64,000 bases of DNA, taken from positions 105,865 to 169,864 of the forward strand of contig NZ_PVBR01000011.1 in NCBI RefSeq assembly GCF_002980495.1. The letters are read 5' to 3'. The notes below the pieces were generated by a model. It saw only the letters and a list, made by a program, of their open reading frames with translations, was not told the DNA's origin and searched no databases. Shown piece after piece: positions 51,404 to 58,658 of the stretch. Position numbers and translations under genes: made by a program. Numbering within the stretch: the first letter of the stretch is position 1; each line of letters starts with the position of its first letter. The DNA comes from Phyllobacterium phragmitis. GTDB taxonomy: Bacteria > Pseudomonadota > Alphaproteobacteria > Rhizobiales > Rhizobiaceae.

Positions 51404-51841
51404 TCATCTCAGGGACTTCTTCGCTCCACGCCTATTAGCACTTGTTCTTGCGCGACGCCCGGCTACGTTCACGAGGCGCCTGAACGTCGGGCACTCCATA
51501 TGCGATGGCGCAGGGCAATCCGCGACATGACGCAAGGTGTCGCGCAGCGCCATCAGCTCACGAATCTGGAGATCAAGTTCGTTGGCTTTCTCATGTAACA
51601 CTGCGCGTGGCAGAAGGGGTCTGCCATCCTTTCCGAACATCCCAGCAATTTCATCCAGCGAGAAGCCTGCGGACTTCCCCATCGCGATCAACTTGAGCTG
51701 CAAAAGGATCTCCGGGGGAAACTGACGCCGCAGCCCATTGCGGGCGACGGACGAAATCAGGCCTATTTCTTCGTAATAACGCAGCGCCGAAGTGCGTATT
51801 CCGGTCTTTTCGGAAACCTCGCCGATATCGAGAAATTTCAT
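51404..51841 (-). CDS. MerR-family transcriptional regulator
   Basis: This 145-residue regulator has the MerR helix-turn-helix (residues 1-70; MKFLDIGEVSEKTGIRTSAL, RYYEEIGLISS), a linker (SAGFSLDEIAGMF), a dimerisation helix and two cysteines near the end (VADCPAPSHMECPTF). The cysteines might bind metal or sense redox state. It is divergent from an MFS exporter. The intervening promoter has the overlong 19-bp spacer that MerR proteins untwist to activate. Confidence 0.85.
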   Translation of the reverse strand: MKFLDIGEVSEKTGIRTSALRYYEEIGLISSVARNGLRRQFPPEILLQLKLIAMGKSAGFSLDEIAGMFGKDGRPLLPRAVLHEKANELDLQIRELMALRDTLRHVADCPAPSHMECPTFRRLVNVAGRRARTSANRRGAKKSLR

Positions 51842-51843
51842 GC

Positions 51844-51874
51844 TTGACCTCACGTTGGCTTGAAGTCGTAACCT
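51844..51874 (+). promoter_or_regulatory. MerR-type promoter with 19-bp spacer
   Basis: TTGACC (51844-51849) and TAACCT (51869-51874) are spaced 19 bp apart. Between them lies the imperfect palindrome ACCTCACGTTGGCTTGAAGT (51847-51866). This is the standard geometry of MerR-activated promoters and points toward the MFS gene at 51912. Confidence 0.55.
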
Positions 51875-51911
51875 GCCCTCAATTCACGAGTGAAGCAAGA
51901 GGTTCAAAGGC

Positions 51912-53147
51912 ATGGACAAGGACGCGCTGTCTTCGGAACAAACGGGAAATCGAAGAATCTTGTCGGTTCTCGCGCTGTCGATGCTGCTGGCCTCGCTGGG
52001 CACCAGCATTGCCAATATCGCCCTGCCGGAGCTGGCTGAAACTTTTTCTGCGCCTTTTTCTCATGTCCAATGGGTGGTCGTTGCCTATCTCGCGACACTG
52101 ACAGTCTCATCGGTATTCGTGGGACGGCTTGGCGACATTTACGGGCTCAGGCCAATGCATCTCACGGGCCTCGGCCTGTTCTGCGGGGCCTCTCTGCTCT
52201 GTAGTCTCGCTCCAAACCTCTGGCTATTGATTGGAGCACGGGCAATTCAGGGGATCGGCGCTGCCTTTCTGATGACCCTGACCATCGCCCTTGTGCGCTC
52301 ACATCTAGGCGAGGCGCGAATAGGGCGTGGGATGGGTTTGCTGGGCACTATGTCCGCCCTGGGAACTGCCCTCGGCCCCTCTCTTGGCGGAACGCTCCTG
52401 GCGATCGGCAGTTGGCGTGACATCTTCCTCGTGCAGGTGCCACTGGCGGCGCTGACGCTGATCCTTGCATGGCTTGCCTTGCCGCACGGTTCTGATCGGA
52501 CGAAGGCGTCGCCGGGAAGCATTCGCCGCGTCCTGCCTTGGCATTTGCTGCCCGACCTCTGCACCAATCTTCTGGTTGCAACCGTGATGATGACGACGCT
52601 GGTTGTCGGGCCATTCTATCTCGGCCTCGGGCTCGGCCTGGACGAAGTGGCGATCGGCCTGACGATGTCGGTCGGACCGGCGATCTCGATCTTTAGCGGC
52701 CTCCCCTCCGGGCGTGCGGTCGATACATGGGGGGCCGGTCGTGTTCTCCGGTTCGGGCTCGCCTTGCTTGCTACTGGAGCACTTTCGCTGTCACTTCTAC
52801 CAAGGATGTTCGGCGTCGGGGGATACGTACTGGCCATCGCCATCCTGACACCGGGCTATCAACTCTTTCAAGCAGCGAACAATACGGGGGTAATGGCGCA
52901 GGTCCCCAAGGATCGGCGCGGGGTGGTATCCGGGATACTCGGCTTATCGCGAAACCTTGGCCTGATCCTGGGGGCATCTGTGATGGGCATGGTCTTTGCC
53001 ATGGGCGTCGGATCGAGCGACTTACGACAAGCCTCCTCCCTACAGATCGAAGGTGGGATGAGGCTAGTCTTCATTGTTGCTGGCGCGATCATGGTCTTGG
53101 CGTTGGGGATCGCGTTCCGGCGCCCAGCCGGAAATAGGACAGGTTGA
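51912..53147 (+). CDS. MFS drug exporter (DHA2-like)
   Basis: This 411-residue exporter starts with LSVLALSMLLASLGTSIANI, the helix-1 form of DHA-type antiporters, and has VGRLGDIYGLRPMHLTGLGL after helix 2. Motif C is represented by GTALGPSLGGTLLAIGSWRD in helix 5. The length suggests 12 helices. It is divergent from, and probably activated by, the MerR regulator. A proton-driven efflux role is likely; the substrate is unknown. Confidence 0.83.
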   Translation: MDKDALSSEQTGNRRILSVLALSMLLASLGTSIANIALPELAETFSAPFSHVQWVVVAYLATLTVSSVFVGRLGDIYGLRPMHLTGLGLFCGASLLCSLAPNLWLLIGARAIQGIGAAFLMTLTIALVRSHLGEARIGRGMGLLGTMSALGTALGPSLGGTLLAIGSWRDIFLVQVPLAALTLILAWLALPHGSDRTKASPGSIRRVLPWHLLPDLCTNLLVATVMMTTLVVGPFYLGLGLGLDEVAIGLTMSVGPAISIFSGLPSGRAVDTWGAGRVLRFGLALLATGALSLSLLPRMFGVGGYVLAIAILTPGYQLFQAANNTGVMAQVPKDRRGVVSGILGLSRNLGLILGASVMGMVFAMGVGSSDLRQASSLQIEGGMRLVFIVAGAIMVLALGIAFRRPAGNRTG

Positions 53148-53202
53148 CGACCAGGCTCAATGGTCATCCGGGATGGTGTCACCTCCGACGGCTCCGCTTC
53201 GT

Positions 53203-53607
53203 TCAGTAAAGTCGATATCGCGCGACAACTCTTTCAGGAAGCGGTCGCCAGTCGTCGCCGAGCGATTGCATAAACCCCTCGAACCGCTCCACACCCTTCA
53301 CCCGGGCCGGCTCTTTTGCGGAATCCGGCAGCGGCGGCGTGATGGTTAGCCAAAAGCGGATGAACAGCGAGATGGTCTCGCCGAGAATGGCGAGATCTTC
53401 ATCGAGCGTATCGACCTGACGGCCGAGCCTGTCCAGGCGGCGCGACATCACCGCTTCCAGCCGGTCCGATATATCCCCCGACAGGAAGGGGGCGACGGCC
53501 GCTTCGATGATAGCCGACTTCGAGACTTTGCGCCGCAATGACAGCGCCTCGATCTGCTTGAGCAGGTCTGGGTCTAAATAGACGTTCATGCGAGTGCGGG
53601 TCGCCAT
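53203..53607 (-). CDS. Ribbon-helix-helix (CopG-like) protein of a conjugative element
   Basis: This 134-residue protein starts with a ribbon-helix-helix motif (TRTRMNVYLDPDLLKQIEAL, then SLRRKVSKSAIIEAAVAPFL) and continues with a helical C-terminus with FIRFWLTITPPLPDSAKEPA. Proteins of this size and form lie between traG and trbB in integrative conjugative elements of Proteobacteria. Here a TraG C-terminal relic precedes it by 10 bp, and no trb gene follows. It is probably an orphan left by element decay. Confidence 0.72.
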   Translation of the reverse strand: MATRTRMNVYLDPDLLKQIEALSLRRKVSKSAIIEAAVAPFLSGDISDRLEAVMSRRLDRLGRQVDTLDEDLAILGETISLFIRFWLTITPPLPDSAKEPARVKGVERFEGFMQSLGDDWRPLPERVVARYRLY

Positions 53608-53617
53608 GGCGCGTTCC

Positions 53618-53977
53618 TCAAAGCTCAATGCCGTCGTCGGGATTCATCGACGCCTGCCGCGCGACCATGCGCATGCGCTGACGAAAGGCCCAAGCCTTGC
53701 CGGCGTCCACATCGGGTTCATCTTCGAGGATGTCGAACTCCTGTTCGGGCGAGCGCGGCGGCGCGATGATTTCCTCATGTTCCGGCAATTCCGGCTCGCG
53801 GCGGATACCGGCATTGGCCGGATCGCCTTCGGCTCCGCTGGCGGCGACCGAGGCGGAATCGCTTTTCGCCGCGACGACCCGGTTCGACCAGTCGTCGGTT
53901 GCGGATTGGGCGATGCGATCAACGCCATCCTGGCCGCCGTTTGTCGCTCTTGATCGCTGCGCTTTACATCCGGCCAA
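53618..53977 (-). pseudogene. TraG/VirD4 coupling protein, C-terminal relic
   Basis: The minus strand encodes NAGIRREPELPEHEEIIAPP, then EFDILEDEPDVDAGKAWAFR and MVARQASMNPDDGIEL with a stop. This is the acidic C-terminal tail of ICE-type TraG proteins. The ATPase domain is missing. The stop is 10 bp before the ribbon-helix-helix start, the arrangement of intact elements. Confidence 0.6.
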
Positions 53978-54006
53978 TGCAGCTTGCCGCTTAACACTTC
54001 AATTGT

Positions 54007-55200
54007 TCACTCCGATGCGAAGTAGACAAGCGCAGCCATGGGGAGGGCAAACCCGATCCAGGAGGTGAGCGTCCAGCCGCCTTGCACATAGGCCCATCCG
54101 CCCAGGGCCGATCCGATCGCGCCGCCCACGAAGAAGGTTGCCATGTAGAGTCCGTTCAGGCGGCTGCGGAACTCGGCGCCAAGAGCGAAGATCGCACGCT
54201 GGCCGAGCGTCAGGTTTGCGGCCACGCCAAAGTCCAGAACGATCGCCGCGGCGACAAGAAGCCCGAGCGCGAGTTTCGAGCCGGCAGGCGCGAGATGCGT
54301 GATCAGAAATGCGCCTGCGACGGCCAGCATGGCGAAAGCCGTTGCCGGGCGGGTCCATCCACGATCCGCAACCCGGCCTGCAATAGGTGCGGCGATCGCG
54401 CCTGCAACACCCGCCAGTGCGAAGAGAGCGATGCCGCCTTGTGACAGATGGAATTCCGGTCCGGCAAGCAACAACGGTGTCGTCGTCCAGAACAGGCTGA
54501 ATGCGCCGAACAGGCACGCATGATAGAGCGCGCGCCTCTGGAGGACAGGCGTTGTCATTGCAAGCTTGGCCATCGAAGCCAACAGTTCGCCGTAGCCTGA
54601 CTTCGTCGTCGGCACGCGCGGTGGCAAAGCGCAGCGAAGCACCAAAGCGAGGACGATCATTGCACCCGCTGACACGAAGAACACGGTTTGCCACGAAGAC
54701 AACTCGGCGATGAAACTGGACACGGGACGGGCCAGCATGATGCCGAGCATCAGCCCGCTCATCACGTTGCCGACGACACGCCCCCGCGTGGCTTCAGGGG
54801 CAAGATGTGCGGCGTAGGGAACGAGCACCTGCACTGCGACCGATCCCACGCCGATGAAGAGCGAAGCGAGCAGGAACGGCAGCGCGTGGGGTGACAATGC
54901 CGCACCCAGCAGGCCGAGCGTCGCGACCCCGATCATGGCGAGGGTTAGTCGGCGGTTCTCAACGAGATCGCCAAGCGGCACGAGAAACAGCAGGCCCGCG
55001 CCGTAGCCGATCTGGGTGAGCGTGACGATGAGTCCTGTTGCCTGCGGCGAAAATCCGAGCGCCTCGCTGATCGGACCGGCAAGCGGCTGCGCATAATAGA
55101 TGTTGGCCGCGATCAGGCCGCAGGCGGCGGCCAGAAGGAAGGTCATCCCGGTTGAAACGGTCCGTTGATCGGACAAGCCTTCGAAGGTCGTATTGGTCAT
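54007..55200 (-). CDS. MFS transporter (DHA1-type)
   Basis: This 397-residue, 12-helix MFS protein has ACGLIAANIYYAQPLAGPIS in helix 1, LFLVPLGDLVENRRLTLAMI after helix 2 and GAIAAPIAGRVADRGWTRPA in the second half, a pattern of YgaY/YdhP-like exporters. AGAGGCCACA precedes the ATG. A TetR operator lies 18 bp upstream, directly after the tetR gene that is encoded in the same direction. It is likely a drug or metabolite exporter repressed by that TetR. Confidence 0.83.
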   Translation of the reverse strand: MTNTTFEGLSDQRTVSTGMTFLLAAACGLIAANIYYAQPLAGPISEALGFSPQATGLIVTLTQIGYGAGLLFLVPLGDLVENRRLTLAMIGVATLGLLGAALSPHALPFLLASLFIGVGSVAVQVLVPYAAHLAPEATRGRVVGNVMSGLMLGIMLARPVSSFIAELSSWQTVFFVSAGAMIVLALVLRCALPPRVPTTKSGYGELLASMAKLAMTTPVLQRRALYHACLFGAFSLFWTTTPLLLAGPEFHLSQGGIALFALAGVAGAIAAPIAGRVADRGWTRPATAFAMLAVAGAFLITHLAPAGSKLALGLLVAAAIVLDFGVAANLTLGQRAIFALGAEFRSRLNGLYMATFFVGGAIGSALGGWAYVQGGWTLTSWIGFALPMAALVYFASE

Positions 55201-55217
55201 TGTGGCCTCTGTAATAA

Positions 55218-55237
55218 GGAAACGATTATTTTCTATT
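55218..55237. promoter_or_regulatory. TetR operator before the MFS gene
   Basis: GGAAACGATTATTTTCTATT matches the inverse of the site at 55878-55897 at 18 of 20 positions. It lies between the tetR stop and the MFS start. Confidence 0.6.
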
Positions 55238-55249
55238 CAGGCAAAAAAA

Positions 55250-55870
55250 TTAGCTGACTGCGCGCATCGCAACCTCCATCACCGCTGCCATGTCCTTGCG
55301 CGTGCGTCCGGTCTTGCCGACGACCCGCATGCCCTGGAGAAGGCAGAGGATGAACCGGGCCGTGGCCGTTCGGTCGATCCGGGAGGGAATGGAACCATCC
55401 TGTTGACCCTGCCTGATGAACTCGGCGATCAAAGCCTCATTTCGATCAAGGGCGGCGGCAATCCTTCGTGCGACTTCATCATCGAAGATCGCAAGCTCTG
55501 CTGCACTCCCAACGATCAGGCAGCCTTGCATTCCCTCCGGTCCATGTGCGGATTCGACGTAAAAAGTCAGCAGCTTGCGAATGCGGTCCAGACCCGTCTT
55601 CGCAGTCCGTGTTGCCTCTGCGAGCCTTTCCGCTCGCACAGCAACATATCTGTCGAATGCGGCCAGGAAAACGGCCCGCTTGTCCTTGAAGGCCTTGTAG
55701 ATGCTGCCCTGGGTCAACGCCATCGCTTCGGTGAGGTCACCGATTGACGTGGCATGAAAGCCACGTTCGCTGAAGACCCGAATGGCCCTGTCGAGAGCCT
55801 CTTCGAGGTCGTACTCGCGAGGACGGCCGGGACCGCGCGGGTTGGCTGAGTAGGATGAAACATTGGACAT
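55250..55870 (-). CDS. TetR-family regulator
   Basis: This 206-residue repressor has the helix-turn-helix in residues about 18-65 (ALDRAIRVFSERGFHATSIG, DLTEAMALTQGSIYKAFKDK) and a helical ligand domain. It lies upstream of the MFS gene in the same direction. Near-identical sites before its own start and before the MFS gene point to joint autoregulation. The ligand domain contains LTFYVESAHGPEGMQGCLIV, with one Cys typical of AcuR/NemR-like subgroups; the effector is unknown. Confidence 0.85.
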   Translation of the reverse strand: MSNVSSYSANPRGPGRPREYDLEEALDRAIRVFSERGFHATSIGDLTEAMALTQGSIYKAFKDKRAVFLAAFDRYVAVRAERLAEATRTAKTGLDRIRKLLTFYVESAHGPEGMQGCLIVGSAAELAIFDDEVARRIAAALDRNEALIAEFIRQGQQDGSIPSRIDRTATARFILCLLQGMRVVGKTGRTRKDMAAVMEVAMRAVS

Positions 55871-55877
55871 AGCTGCT

Positions 55878-55897
55878 TATAGAAAATGATCGTTTCC
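55878..55897. promoter_or_regulatory. TetR operator before the tetR gene
   Basis: TATAGAAAATGATCGTTTCC is itself nearly palindromic around GATC and is an inverted copy of the site before the MFS gene. It lies 8 bp upstream of the tetR start codon. Confidence 0.6.
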
Positions 55898-55985
55898 AAA
55901 TCAAGCGCCTTTTATGCAGCCAGCCGCGGCGGGGAACGCGCTCGAACTTTGCCTGTTCGAGCCAAGGGAGATGAGGACGCGGGGG

Positions 55986-56612
55986 CTAACCGGCGGTGCG
56001 AGCATCCCAACCGAGCATGGCAACCTGCGCTACCGATTCCAGTTCGGCACGGCTGACCTCATCCCGGGCCAGGATCGACATCCCGTTCTGCACGGTCTGC
56101 ACGAAACGGGCGAGCGCGTGGACATCGGTCGCCGGCGGGATCTCCCCCTCCTCCACGGCTCTGGTCAACCGCGTTTCCAAGTGATGAAGGGTTACGGCCC
56201 GTTGTGCCCGCACACGTTGACCAAGCTCCGAATGTCCTTCGCTCCCGACCGAGGAGAGCGTTACCATGCAACCAAGCGGGATGTCGGCGATCGAGCCGGT
56301 CAAGGCGGCGGCTGAATCCATCAAATACCCTTCGACGGCAGCGCGGGCCGTGTCGGCCGCGTGGAATTTTGCCCAGACGAGCCCCTCGTAGGTATCGACA
56401 TAATAGCGCAGGGCTTCGCCATAGAGGGCTTCCTTGGAGCCGAAGGCAGCATAAAGGCTGGGCGAGCCGATCCCCATCACCTCGGTGAGTTCGGAGACCG
56501 ACGTCGCCTCATATCCCTTCTCCCAAAAAAGACGGGTCGCCCGCGCCAGCGCGGCTTCTCGATCGAACGCGCGGGGCCGCCCGCGGTTTCCGGCAGGTGC
56601 TCTCTCCGTCAT
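55986..56612 (-). CDS. TetR-family regulator (second)
   Basis: This 208-residue regulator has the TetR helix-turn-helix (LARATRLFWEKGYEATSVSE, then LTEVMGIGSPSLYAAFGSKE) and the C-terminal domain type (GCMVTLSSVGSEGH) common in TetR proteins that control redox or hydrolase genes. It is divergent from an SRPBCC/hydrolase pair. Two 27-bp repeats with internal palindromes lie between them. Confidence 0.85.
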   Translation of the reverse strand: MTERAPAGNRGRPRAFDREAALARATRLFWEKGYEATSVSELTEVMGIGSPSLYAAFGSKEALYGEALRYYVDTYEGLVWAKFHAADTARAAVEGYLMDSAAALTGSIADIPLGCMVTLSSVGSEGHSELGQRVRAQRAVTLHHLETRLTRAVEEGEIPPATDVHALARFVQTVQNGMSILARDEVSRAELESVAQVAMLGWDARTAG

Positions 56613-56626
56613 TTCACAGGGTTCCT

Positions 56627-56653
56627 TATTTCTGCATCGATCACTAGATAAAT
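56627..56653. promoter_or_regulatory. TetR-type operator, copy 1
   Basis: This 27-bp site matches copy 2 at 22 positions. Conserved parts are TATTTCTG at the left, TCGATC in the centre and ATAAAT at the right. It lies 15 bp before the second tetR start. Confidence 0.55.
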
Positions 56654-56683
56654 TGCTTGACTCGCTATGGCAAGGCTCTTAGG

Positions 56684-56710
56684 TATTTCTGTGTCGATCG
56701 ATATATAAAT
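56684..56710. promoter_or_regulatory. TetR-type operator, copy 2
   Basis: This copy has the same TATTTCTG / TCGATC / ATAAAT pattern and is an imperfect palindrome about TCGATCGA, in which the mismatches are almost all transitions. It lies 58 bp before the SRPBCC gene. Confidence 0.55.
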
Positions 56711-56767
56711 GAACGGGGCGCCCGTCCATCGATAACGCGGGCAATCAATGAAGCTAGGAGAAGAAAC

Positions 56768-57262
56768 ATGCTCAAGCGTGTGAAATTTCCCCCGGAAAAT
56801 CATCCCGGGGTTACGGCGCTCTATGCGCTGAACGAGATCGACGTGAAAGCGCCGGCGGAGGTTGTATGGCAACTCCTCGTCGAGGCGGAGAACTGGTCGA
56901 GCTACTTCCCTCCCGAAGATCAGGTCAGGATTTTGGGCGGGGATACAGAGCTGAAGTTGGGCACCCGGTACAGCCGGATCACCGTTGGTTTTTCGATGAG
57001 CTGTGTCGTCAGGGAATACGTTCCCTTCCGCAGCCTGTCGTGGTCCACGACGGTCGATGGCGACGAAACCGGTTCGACGGCATTTCACGGCTGGGTCATC
57101 ACGCCAACGGAAGATGGCTGCCATCTGCTCACCGAGGAAACCCTGCAAGGTGCGTTCTTTCTCGAGGAGATCGGGCGCAAGAACCCGGGTGCGCTTTACA
57201 AATACCACCAGGATTGGGTCGAAATGCTCGCCCGCGCCGCAGAGGCGCAAGCCGCGAGCTGA
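56768..57262 (+). CDS. SRPBCC family protein (polyketide cyclase/START-like)
   Basis: This 164-residue protein is preceded by AGGAGAAGAAAC. It has the START-like fold: LNEIDVKAPAEVVWQLLVEA at the start, the sheet SRITVGFSMSCVVREYVPFR, LSWSTTVDGDETGSTAFHGW and a long C-terminal helix (ALYKYHQDWVEMLARAAEA). Such proteins bind or process hydrophobic ligands. It is followed by an exported hydrolase gene and probably cotranscribed under the second TetR. Confidence 0.8.
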   Translation: MLKRVKFPPENHPGVTALYALNEIDVKAPAEVVWQLLVEAENWSSYFPPEDQVRILGGDTELKLGTRYSRITVGFSMSCVVREYVPFRSLSWSTTVDGDETGSTAFHGWVITPTEDGCHLLTEETLQGAFFLEEIGRKNPGALYKYHQDWVEMLARAAEAQAAS

Positions 57263-57391
57263 TCACCTTCCGCTACCGCAAAACCGGCAGGACGACGACG
57301 TTTCGGAGGAGCACCTTTTCCGAGCGGCGAACCTCTCGGCCCCGTCTTGTCGGGCGAGCGAACATCGAACCACATCAATGGAGTTTCAAAA

Positions 57392-58402
57392 ATGAGAGTA
57401 TCCAGGCTATTCGCTATGGGGGCGGCCCTGGCCCTTATGTTGCCGGTGACCGTGGCCGCGCAGGTGACCGACAAGGGGAACCCCTACGAAGGCATCGACG
57501 TCTCGGACGAGACCCTGGTCGGCGAGTTGAAGGGATTTAAAAGTAGCTTTGCCGAGGTCAACGGCATTCGAATGCACTACGTAGAAGGCGGCGAAGGCAC
57601 GCCCGTCCTCATGATGCCGGGCTGGCCGCAGACATGGTGGGCATTCCACAAGATCATGCCTGAGATCGCCAAAAACCATCGCGTGATTGCTGTCGACATT
57701 CGCGGCATGGGCGCGACGGACAAGCCGGAGGCCGGTTACGACAAGAAGAACATGGCCAAGGATATCCATGAACTTCTGAAAACACTTGGGCATGACGAAG
57801 CGCATATCGTTGGTCACGATATCGGATCGCAGGTCGCCTATGCCTATGCGGCCAACTATCCGGATGCAACGACATCGGTGACCTTCCTGGACGTCTCGGC
57901 GCAACCCCAAAGCACGCGCGACATGCGGCTCGTTCCGGCGCGCGCCCTCACGGGAAACTTCCAGGAGGACTTCTTCCTGTGGTGGTTCGCCTTCAACCAG
58001 GTGCATGACATGCCCGAAGAGTTGATCGAAGGCCGCGCCCATATTTACCAGAACTGGTTCTGGAACTCGCTGCTCTACAAGAAAGATGCGCTGACGGAAC
58101 GCGACCGGGCGGTCTACGCTGCGGCCTACAACACCAAAGACGGCATTCGTGGCGGCAATGGCTGGTACCAGGCCTACGCTCAGGACCTCGATGATCAGTT
58201 GACGTATCCGGATCGACTGACGGTTCCCTCACTTGGAATCGGCGGCCTCGGGAACGGATTGCTGGTGGAATTCATGAACAGAAGGTTCGCCGATCCACAA
58301 CTCGAACATCTGCCGGAAAGCGGGCACTACATCGCCGAGGAGGCACCCGAGCAAGTGACGGACTTCTTGACGGGATTCCTCCAATCCGTCGAAAGCCAAT
58401 AG
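57392..58402 (+). CDS. Exported alpha/beta hydrolase (epoxide-hydrolase-like)
   Basis: This 336-residue protein starts with a signal peptide (MRVSRLFAMGAALALMLPVT, cleavage near AAAQ-like VAAQ at residue 23). The alpha/beta hydrolase fold has the oxyanion motif MMPGWPQTWWAFHK, the nucleophile elbow VGHDIGSQVAYAYA with Asp, as in epoxide hydrolases and dehalogenases, and the catalytic His in LPESGHYIAEEAPEQV. It may hydrolyse an epoxide or ester in the periplasm. It lies 129 bp after the SRPBCC gene. Confidence 0.84.
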   Translation: MRVSRLFAMGAALALMLPVTVAAQVTDKGNPYEGIDVSDETLVGELKGFKSSFAEVNGIRMHYVEGGEGTPVLMMPGWPQTWWAFHKIMPEIAKNHRVIAVDIRGMGATDKPEAGYDKKNMAKDIHELLKTLGHDEAHIVGHDIGSQVAYAYAANYPDATTSVTFLDVSAQPQSTRDMRLVPARALTGNFQEDFFLWWFAFNQVHDMPEELIEGRAHIYQNWFWNSLLYKKDALTERDRAVYAAAYNTKDGIRGGNGWYQAYAQDLDDQLTYPDRLTVPSLGIGGLGNGLLVEFMNRRFADPQLEHLPESGHYIAEEAPEQVTDFLTGFLQSVESQ

Positions 58403-58658
58403 ACTCCTGGCGACAAACTCTTGGCAGCGGTCGTCCCCGGACGGCCGCTGCCCGCGCCAGTGATTGCAGGAGAATGACCGAGGTCTCTCATGCGGGTTTG
58501 GCGAGGCCGCCATTTGGAACCTTTCACGCTCGTTCGTCCGGGCGGGATAATCACCCGGCTTGCCCGCAGTGCGGCCGGTTTCGCTAACCTCATGAGCTTC
58601 AGCAGAAGGTGCGCTTATCGGCAGACGGAAACCGGCCCCCGTCCAAAACCGCGCGGTT

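Noticed and set aside
51113..51598. A 161-codon plus-strand frame before the MFS/MerR region
   Set aside because: Its second half is antisense to the clear MerR gene and its first half has no family resemblance.
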